DNA from: JAGLQQ01 sp043806135
Lineage (GTDB): Bacteria > Omnitrophota > Gorgyraeia > B26-G9
Assembly: GCA_043806135.1 (NCBI GenBank)
Contig: JAZDHG010000010.1
Coordinates: 1-17,421 of the forward strand
DNA length: 17,421 nucleotides
Direction of reading: 5' to 3'
A model generated the notes under the pieces. The model was given only the letters and a program-made list of their open reading frames with translations, ran no database searches and was not told the origin of the DNA. Numbering within the stretch: position 1 is the stretch's first letter; each line of letters opens with the position of its first letter. Positions 12,991 to 17,421 of this stretch are shown piece after piece. A program made the position numbers and the translations under genes.

Positions 12991-14199
12991 TTACTTTTTG
13001 CCGCAATTTATACAGTATTCTCCACACACAAAAGTATCTGTATTGCATTTTTCACATTTTTTCAACTGATTTGTGCCGCAGAATGGACAAATATTTATTT
13101 TCCCAGGAAGTGTCTTACCGCAAAAATAACACTCTCCTTTCATAAGTCTTTTTTGGTAAAGTCGTTTTTTATTAAATAACTTCTTTTGGATAAGATACAC
13201 AAAAACCATAGTCACGCCAATTGAAACAAAAATTACAATGTAATGCCATAATGCTATGATATGCAACAATTCAAACAATTCAAATAATTTCTTAAAAAAA
13301 TGGTATGGGATCAAATCTAAAACAACTTCGATAATTTTTAGAACAATAGGAATAGAGGCTATTATCAATAGATGAGATGATATTAAAGTTTGGATAGAAT
13401 TGGTTTTTTTTATGCTTTTAGTATGCCAAATATAAAAAACGATGAAAAGAGGCAACATGAATATTAATTGCCATAAAAGTTCCTTGAATAAATAGATTCG
13501 CTCATATTTATTAAGATCATTAATCATTTTTGCTCTAAAATTATCATCTCCAGGGCGAATTATTTCCCATATTTTATTTATATGAGCATTATTATTTAGT
13601 TGTTTATTGATTTTTGATATTTCAAAACTAATTTTTTCAATTTCTCCAGACTGTTTTTTTATTGAATTAGAAATGTTATCTAAGTTATCTTTGCTTTTTT
13701 CTGCAATATTTTCCAAAAGCGATGTATTATATACGTCTTTTTCTTTGTTGTATTGTTGCGTCCACTGATTTTTTTCCTTTACTAATTCTTGCCTTTTAAC
13801 AAATAAGCTTTTTAATTCACTGTTTTGAGATATTGATTTTACAGTCACATAAAAATTATTACAAACAGGATGCATCTTATCAATTTTAGACTTATCAAAG
13901 ACCCTGTCATATCTATAAGAATAATTATTGTAATCAGAAAGAACAAAATTCTGAAGTTCATCAATTTTATTCGCTTGTGACCATTGTTTCTCAATAAATA
14001 TATTTCTGCATTCATACGGAAAATATTCATCAGGGGACGTTAGTTGAGATGTATGAGCGGATAAACCACTAAAAACAACAGACAAAATAAAAATATCCAA
14101 TAAAATAATAATTGTTAACGCTAACTTGTTTAATGGCTCTTCTTGGTTGAATTTTGTTAATCTATCTCTGAATTTCAAAATCCCCTTAAACATTCCCAT
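12991..14199 (-). CDS. Multi-helix membrane protein with coiled coil and double zinc ribbon
   Basis: This is a protein of 402 residues. A first helix (about 24-44) is followed by a large extracytoplasmic region with a predicted coiled coil (about 130-210, KNQWTQQYNKEKD to EISKINKQL). Three further helices follow (about 238-262, 275-300 and 315-340). The C-terminus is a double zinc ribbon: C357, C360, C371 and C374, then C382, C385, C396 and C399, with C392 extra. An AAGGAG site lies six bases before the ATG at 14199; a second ATG two codons on is possible. The ribbon would lie in the cytoplasm. The plan suggests a membrane sensor or scaffold, but there is no known family signature. A repeat-laden spacer of 424 bases lies upstream. 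Confidence 0.7.
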   Translation of the reverse strand: MGMFKGILKFRDRLTKFNQEEPLNKLALTIIILLDIFILSVVFSGLSAHTSQLTSPDEYFPYECRNIFIEKQWSQANKIDELQNFVLSDYNNYSYRYDRVFDKSKIDKMHPVCNNFYVTVKSISQNSELKSLFVKRQELVKEKNQWTQQYNKEKDVYNTSLLENIAEKSKDNLDNISNSIKKQSGEIEKISFEISKINKQLNNNAHINKIWEIIRPGDDNFRAKMINDLNKYERIYLFKELLWQLIFMLPLFIVFYIWHTKSIKKTNSIQTLISSHLLIIASIPIVLKIIEVVLDLIPYHFFKKLFELFELLHIIALWHYIVIFVSIGVTMVFVYLIQKKLFNKKRLYQKRLMKGECYFCGKTLPGKINICPFCGTNQLKKCEKCNTDTFVCGEYCINCGKK

Positions 14200-14258
14200 A
14201 AATATCTCCTTTGTTATTTTTTACTCCAAACATTCAAACAACGTCTCCTATTCCCGTT

Positions 14259-14282
14259 AAAAATAGGCTCTGTCCCTATTTA
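14259..14282. repeat. REP-like repeat: AAATAGG ... CCTATTT hairpin
   Basis: AAATAGG (14261-14267) and CCTATTT (14275-14281) form a seven-pair stem around a seven-base loop, and the sequence contains CTGTCCC. It is the shortest member of the REP-like family. The 424-base spacer 14200-14623 contains no gene that I can support and is largely made of repeats. Confidence 0.6.
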
Positions 14283-14390
14283 CCTATTTTCCAAAACAAG
14301 TTGACGAAGATTCTTGGGATATTTATTATTATTTTTATCCCATTGCAACATTAAACCTAAGAAAGAACCAAATCTTTAACAAAAAAGTGT

Positions 14391-14486
14391 AACCTATGTT
14401 TTAGTTGCACATATTTCAAAAATTTCAAAAACACACCCCTTTTTCTTTTCGACCGTAACTCTGACCGCGGGGGTCAGAGTCGGGTT
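14391..14486. repeat. Composite hairpin repeat, copy 2
   Basis: An eroded first hairpin (AACCTATG and AGTTGCACATATTT) is followed by TTTCAAAAATTTCAAAAACA and a C/T-rich stretch. A perfect second hairpin, ACTCTGACC-GCGGG-GGTCAGAGT, follows at 14458-14480. The order and spacing match 9521-9640. Confidence 0.7.
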
Positions 14487-14504
14487 AATCCTGTTTTGGG
14501 AACC

Positions 14505-14525
14505 TCCACACTCCCGCAGTGTGGA
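14505..14525. repeat. CCCGC-loop hairpin repeat
   Basis: TCCACACT-CCCGC-AGTGTGGA is an eight-pair perfect stem with a five-base loop. It matches the copy at 11931-11947, and GGAAC precedes it in both places (with one base difference). Confidence 0.65.
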
Positions 14526-14564
14526 TGGGTGTATTACCAATTCCCTTTTTATTTCCCTAAGAAT

Positions 14565-14615
14565 AAACAGTAGCTGTCCCTATTTAACGTCCAAAACAGC
14601 CGCTGTCCCTATTTT
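14565..14615. repeat. Two tandem REP-like repeats (CAGCCGCTGTCCC type)
   Basis: AACAGTAGCTGTCCCTATTT and AACAGCCGCTGTCCCTATTT follow each other about 30 bases apart, directly after the stop codon of the lipoprotein gene. The second copy is identical over 20 bases to the one ending at 16140. Each contains the small palindrome ACAGC-GCTGT. Confidence 0.7.
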
Positions 14616-14623
14616 TGATTTCC

Positions 14624-15052
14624 CTAATCAACCTGATGAGCTGTTAAAAATAGAGCTTTTTCTAAAACATTGAAAAAATCTTGATAGGTTTCCGGATCCT
14701 CAACAGATTTTATCCCGACTTGAGAATTCACTCTCACTAATAATTGTGTTTCACCGCGGGCTCTTACAGTCACCGTCATGTTAACAACAGAATAACCAAG
14801 ATATTTAGCTCCTGTAACTGACCCTAAGGTTAAATCTGCTTTTTCAATAACAAAATCCAGATCCTGCATAGCACTAAGGATTGTTTGCATCATCATTTTT
14901 TTATCAGTTGTATCAAAAGCTCTTGTTTGCATGGATCTTAATGCTACTTGGCTTTCATTGGTTTGAAATGCTTTTTTTGAGGTTGTCGCACAACCAGCAA
15001 TAAAGATTACTAAGCACAATACCGTTAAACATTTTCTTTTTGATTTTTTCAT
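14624..15052 (-). CDS. Lipoprotein of unknown function, paralogue of the next gene
   Basis: This is a lipoprotein of 142 residues. The signal peptide ends in lipobox IAGC with lipidated C21, and ATT at the next positions suggests outer-membrane sorting. The mature part is a small alpha/beta domain. It aligns with the neighbouring lipoprotein at 15049-15603: MQTRAFDTTDKKMMMQTI, LQDL-like MQDLDFVI, LGSVTGAKY, and the shared end VEDPETYQDFFNVLEKALFL. The start codon overlaps the stop of that gene by four bases (ATGA), so the two are translated in tandem. I recognise no named family. Confidence 0.8.
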   Translation of the reverse strand: MKKSKRKCLTVLCLVIFIAGCATTSKKAFQTNESQVALRSMQTRAFDTTDKKMMMQTILSAMQDLDFVIEKADLTLGSVTGAKYLGYSVVNMTVTVRARGETQLLVRVNSQVGIKSVEDPETYQDFFNVLEKALFLTAHQVD

Positions 15053-15603
15053 ATTTCCTGAGCCTCCAAAAATATCGACTTTGATAAATCATTAAAAAAT
15101 TTCACATAAATTTCGGGGTCATTTACGGTTTCTACTCGACTTATCTGGTTATTCATATTCCAGACTATGCGTTGAAAAGTAACTCTTACAGAAGTTTCAT
15201 TTCCTTTCAAACTTGGTTTTGTAATCACTGAAGCCTTTACAAGTTGTTCCTTGTCGCAATTATTCATATTGTTCCCCTGATTTCCCCCCATTGCAGAAAG
15301 AACATCAAGAAAAAACGCGGCTGTTATTTGGCCACCGCTTTTTGCATCAGCTTTTTTTGAAGCGGAAACAAACCCAAGCTTAGTTTCACTATCATCTAAA
15401 ATAAACCCTAAATCTTGTAATACACCTGCTACAGCGCTGACAATTTTTTCTTCATCTTTAGTCTCATATAACCGCATTTCAGTCTGTCTTTTTTCCAGGT
15501 GATTTTCAGGTAATTTTAAAAATCCTTTAGGTGTTGTTGATGCACATCCTGCTAAAATTAAAATCAAAAAAAAGCACAATAAAGCTTTAGCAAGCATTCT
15601 CAT
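15049..15603 (-). CDS. Lipoprotein of unknown function, tandem paralogue
   Basis: This is a lipoprotein of 184 residues with lipobox LAGC (C20). Its mature domain resembles the gene after it (RLYETKDEEKIVSAV, LQDLGFILDDSETKLGFVS, and VNDPEIYVKFFNDLSKSIFL). An additional central part is Gly/Asn rich (about 100-116). The N-terminal half carries the helix-loop that recalls small periplasmic alpha/beta folds such as those of penicillin-binding or BON-like adaptors, but I cannot assign one. AGGAGG is nine bases from the ATG. It lies 18 bases after the BamE-like gene and overlaps the next lipoprotein gene by ATGA, so the three form one operon. Confidence 0.8.
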   Translation of the reverse strand: MRMLAKALLCFFLILILAGCASTTPKGFLKLPENHLEKRQTEMRLYETKDEEKIVSAVAGVLQDLGFILDDSETKLGFVSASKKADAKSGGQITAAFFLDVLSAMGGNQGNNMNNCDKEQLVKASVITKPSLKGNETSVRVTFQRIVWNMNNQISRVETVNDPEIYVKFFNDLSKSIFLEAQEI

Positions 15604-15621
15604 CGGCTTTATCCTCCTCTT

Positions 15622-16035
15622 TTAAAAGCTTGAAGTATGATAGGCAAAGTCACGCACTTTTCCATCTCCATCGAATTTAACAACAATGGTTAAAGTTTTT
15701 TGAGATTTCGACGCCGCCCCTGATGAACTACTTGCTCCGAACAACAATAAAAATACTCCGCCCTGACTGCTTGATTGAGTCACCTCTGTAGAAACTTTAT
15801 CATACACCCATACTTCTCTACGTTCTGCATCTGTTGAAACAACATTGGGAGATCCTAAAACTTCTATTACTTCAGCCGAGGACATGCCAATACGTATCTC
15901 ACGCTGGACTTTTCCAACTGTCAGCCTGTCTGCACTAGTATCCTGCACTTGTTGACGATGCTTACTTGCAGAAGCGCACCCCTGTATCAAAAATATCCCT
16001 ATCATCACTATAACTACCCACTTTACCTTTTTCAT
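15622..16035 (-). CDS. BamE/SmpA-like lipoprotein
   Basis: This is a lipoprotein of 137 residues with lipobox IQGC (C20). The mature part has the BamE/SmpA fold: REIRIGMSSAEVIEVLGSPNVV is the typical helix and 'G-x2-x-EV-x3-LG-P' turn, followed by strands around EVWVYDKV and TIVVKFDGDGKVRDFAYH. BamE is an accessory lipoprotein of the outer-membrane protein insertion complex; related small lipoproteins exist outside it. A Ser/Gly-rich insert (about 85-105) is not part of the standard fold. I chose the ATG at 16035, which has GGAGG directly before it; an ATG seven codons earlier is less well placed. It is first in the three-lipoprotein operon. Confidence 0.8.
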   Translation of the reverse strand: MKKVKWVVIVMIGIFLIQGCASASKHRQQVQDTSADRLTVGKVQREIRIGMSSAEVIEVLGSPNVVSTDAERREVWVYDKVSTEVTQSSSQGGVFLLLFGASSSSGAASKSQKTLTIVVKFDGDGKVRDFAYHTSSF

Positions 16036-16090
16036 AAGGCCTCCTTTTTTTAACATCTAACAATTAACATACATACTATACATTTTTAAC

Positions 16091-16140
16091 ATAGCGTTTA
16101 GCGATAAGCGTTTAGTCAAAAACAGCCGCTGTCCCTATTT
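16091..16140. repeat. REP-like intergenic repeat, most complete copy
   Basis: ATAGCGTTTAGCGATAAGCG, then TTTAGTCAAAAACAGCCGCT, then GTCCCTATTT. The palindrome ACAGC-C-GCTGT lies near the end. It touches the stop codon of the zf-TFIIB copy 2 gene (16143). Other copies are at 8971, 9907, 11890, 12949, 14259 and 14565. Confidence 0.7.
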
Positions 16141-16142
16141 AC

Positions 16143-16589
16143 TCATAATTTCCTTCCACCCTGTAAAGTAAGACGTAAAGCGTCAGGAAATGAATCCTTT
16201 ATATGACATATCTTATTGTATATTTTTACAAGAGTACGCTTGCGTAATTTATGAATTTCTCCGCCATCAAGCCATATGCCGCTGCACTTTGGACATTCAT
16301 CTGCAAAGATCTTGTTTTTAAAATCTTTTCTTTCCAATCCCGTCGTTGGGCTACATTTTGGACATTTGCCGGATTTTTCATTAAATTCCTGGACCATTGA
16401 TCTTGCTTCCTTACCATCAAAACCGTTGCGATCAACATCTATCGTATTAAAATCCCTTGAATCAGCTTTCAAAACCTTCTCAAGTTCATCTTTATCAAAC
16501 CAAATACCTTCGCATACCCAACACACATCAACTTTAACATTTTCTACATCTTTTTCTTCAAGTATTCCCAAACATTTTGGACAATCCAT
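16143..16589 (-). CDS. zf-TFIIB zinc-ribbon protein, copy 2
   Basis: This is a protein of 148 residues with the same two zf-TFIIB ribbons as the copy at 9046 (C3, C6, C23 and C26 with GIWFDKDEL; C76, C79, C99 and C102 with GIWLDGGEI). Ten residues differ in the first 121, mostly conservative (L9I, E14D, N34D, A37E, K61E), and then the C-terminal 26 residues diverge. The similarity also holds at DNA level and stops at the C-terminal end, so this looks like a recent copy of one coding segment joined to other flanks. CTCCTTTC opposite the start gives a GAAAGGAG ribosome site, better than in copy 1. Confidence 0.85.
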   Translation of the reverse strand: MDCPKCLGILEEKDVENVKVDVCWVCEGIWFDKDELEKVLKADSRDFNTIDVDRNGFDGKEARSMVQEFNEKSGKCPKCSPTTGLERKDFKNKIFADECPKCSGIWLDGGEIHKLRKRTLVKIYNKICHIKDSFPDALRLTLQGGRKL

Positions 16590-16658
16590 TAGCTTAACTC
16601 CTTTCTTTTTCCCCAGAGGGATTTAATGCTCTATTGCAAGACTTGACCCCCAATTATT

Positions 16659-17348
16659 TTATTTATTAAAATGAATTGATTCTGCCATGTTTTTAAAAAT
16701 TGTTTTGTTTTCTGCAAATCCTGAGAATGGAGCTTCAAATCCAACCACCATTAAGTTATTTCCAACTTTAATATAATAACTATCAACCTGTGTATCATTC
16801 AGCTTATATTCAATCCTTACAGAAGGCTGACCGGAAAGCTTTTCCTCAGACATAGAAATTACTTCTGTCTGAGATTTAATTTTATTTATATGTTCTTCTT
16901 TTGATTTTTCCCAAGTTTCAATATAATAAGCTCCTTGTGCTAATTTTCCTAATTCTGAATCTCCTGAAGCTTTTTTGGGTAAAAAGTATCCTTGATAGTA
17001 AAAAAGCGACATACCTATTTGATACTTATCACCGATCTTGGATATAGGCTCCTTAGTAAAAAACAAACTAGCCGTTCCATAATATTCTTCTCTCGCATAC
17101 CATTGGGGAGGATATTTTATGTCAAACGGCCAATCGACTAATTGCCATTTAAAGTCAATTAATTGTGCTGTGTCATTCTGCGGGTTTTGAACTGAAGAAT
17201 AAACATCCTGATTTTGGTATTTTTCAATTTTAATTATTCCTTCCTTGATCTTTTCATCTAAAGTTTTTCCATCATCTTTAGCCTGCAAAAGAGTATTACT
17301 TAAAAAAATAATTAAAAAGATCAGTACAGCAGTCATATTTTTCTGCAT
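16659..17348 (-). CDS. Secreted PsbP/DUF1795-like protein
   Basis: This is an exported protein of 229 residues. A signal peptide (about 1-23) precedes an N-terminal linker, and the C-terminal domain resembles the PsbP/MOG1/DUF1795 fold: WPFDIKYPPQWYA at the start, TASLFFTKEP, the YYIETW helix, KLSGQPSVRIEYKL, and NNLMVVGFEAPFSG with the closing helix TIFKNMAESIHF. Proteins of this type bind small molecules or partners rather than act as enzymes. I chose the ATG at 17348 because GGGAGGAAGAA lies directly before it; an ATG seven codons earlier would need a far weaker site. The 69 bases between this gene and zf-TFIIB copy 2 hold nothing recognisable. Confidence 0.75.
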   Translation of the reverse strand: MQKNMTAVLIFLIIFLSNTLLQAKDDGKTLDEKIKEGIIKIEKYQNQDVYSSVQNPQNDTAQLIDFKWQLVDWPFDIKYPPQWYAREEYYGTASLFFTKEPISKIGDKYQIGMSLFYYQGYFLPKKASGDSELGKLAQGAYYIETWEKSKEEHINKIKSQTEVISMSEEKLSGQPSVRIEYKLNDTQVDSYYIKVGNNLMVVGFEAPFSGFAENKTIFKNMAESIHFNK

Positions 17349-17386
17349 TTCTTCCTCCCATTTTAACATTATTTAGTCACATATCC

Positions 17387-17421
17387 CCTGCACCTACGAG
17401 GTGCAGGTACGGTTTAGTCTC
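17387..17421. repeat. TACGA-loop hairpin with GTACGGTTTAGTC tail
   Basis: CCTGCACC-TACGA-GGTGCAGG is a perfect eight-pair stem with the five-base loop seen elsewhere, followed by TACGGTTTAGTC. It is cut by the right window edge, so further repeat sequence may follow. Confidence 0.7.

Noticed and set aside
9521..17421. CRISPR array
   Set aside because: Repeats are irregularly spaced by whole genes and no uniform spacers or cas genes are present.
1..17421. tRNA genes
   Set aside because: No cloverleaf with a T-arm GTTCRANYC and matching acceptor stem was noticed in the spacers; a dedicated search was not possible.

Overview
The window is 17.4 kb of AT-rich DNA from a Gram-negative-type (diderm) bacterium. 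The evidence for two membranes is a beta-barrel outer-membrane protein, three lipoproteins with lipoboxes and a BamE-like fold. Every supported gene lies on the minus strand, so the window reads from right to left. A c-type cytochrome, a ferritin-like protein and a Cys-rich ferredoxin fit an organism living at low oxygen. Gene style (many zf-TFIIB and zinc-ribbon proteins, many small membrane proteins of unknown function, REP-like intergenic repeats) recalls uncultivated lineages such as Omnitrophota. That placement is an impression, not a demonstrated assignment.

Left half (about 1-7500): mostly recognisable genes with spacers free of the repeat families described below. From right to left it holds an outer-membrane barrel protein, a GNAT acetyltransferase, an RluA-type pseudouridine synthase, an OmpR-type response regulator overlapping its membrane histidine kinase, a membrane-anchored HEAT-repeat protein, a short prepilin-like gene that appears frameshifted in an A10 run, a small c-type cytochrome, a two-histidine membrane protein, and a ferritin-like diiron protein. 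Three 11-bp-phased ATTAAA-like hexamers lie between the kinase and the HEAT gene and may be where the response regulator binds. The far left edge looks like a promoter plus a boxA antitermination element. This suggests that an rRNA operon starts just outside the window.

Right half (about 7500-17421): a stand-alone ATP-pyrophosphatase subunit of GMP synthase is followed by an accessory-looking block. This block has five zinc-ribbon proteins (two are near-identical zf-TFIIB duplicates 7 kb apart), a Cys-rich 2[4Fe-4S] ferredoxin, a small S4 RNA-binding protein, several membrane proteins of unknown function, three consecutive lipoproteins (two of them tandem paralogues) and a PsbP/DUF1795-like secreted protein. 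Most spacers here carry interspersed repeats of two kinds: hairpins with a five-base loop whose stems differ but stay self-complementary, and a GGGACAGCGGCTG-type REP-like repeat.

Four hidden or broken coding remnants lie between the genes and can be read only by translating the spacers: a stand-alone Lrp/AsnC ligand-binding (RAM) domain with a frameshift, the prepilin-like gene, the last strands of an outer-membrane barrel in frame behind the pseudouridine synthase stop codon, and the C-terminal part of a GH16 glycoside hydrolase interrupted by one TAA. The remnants and the repeat load suggest a segment undergoing gene decay. Two of the lesions lie in homopolymer runs and could instead be assembly errors.
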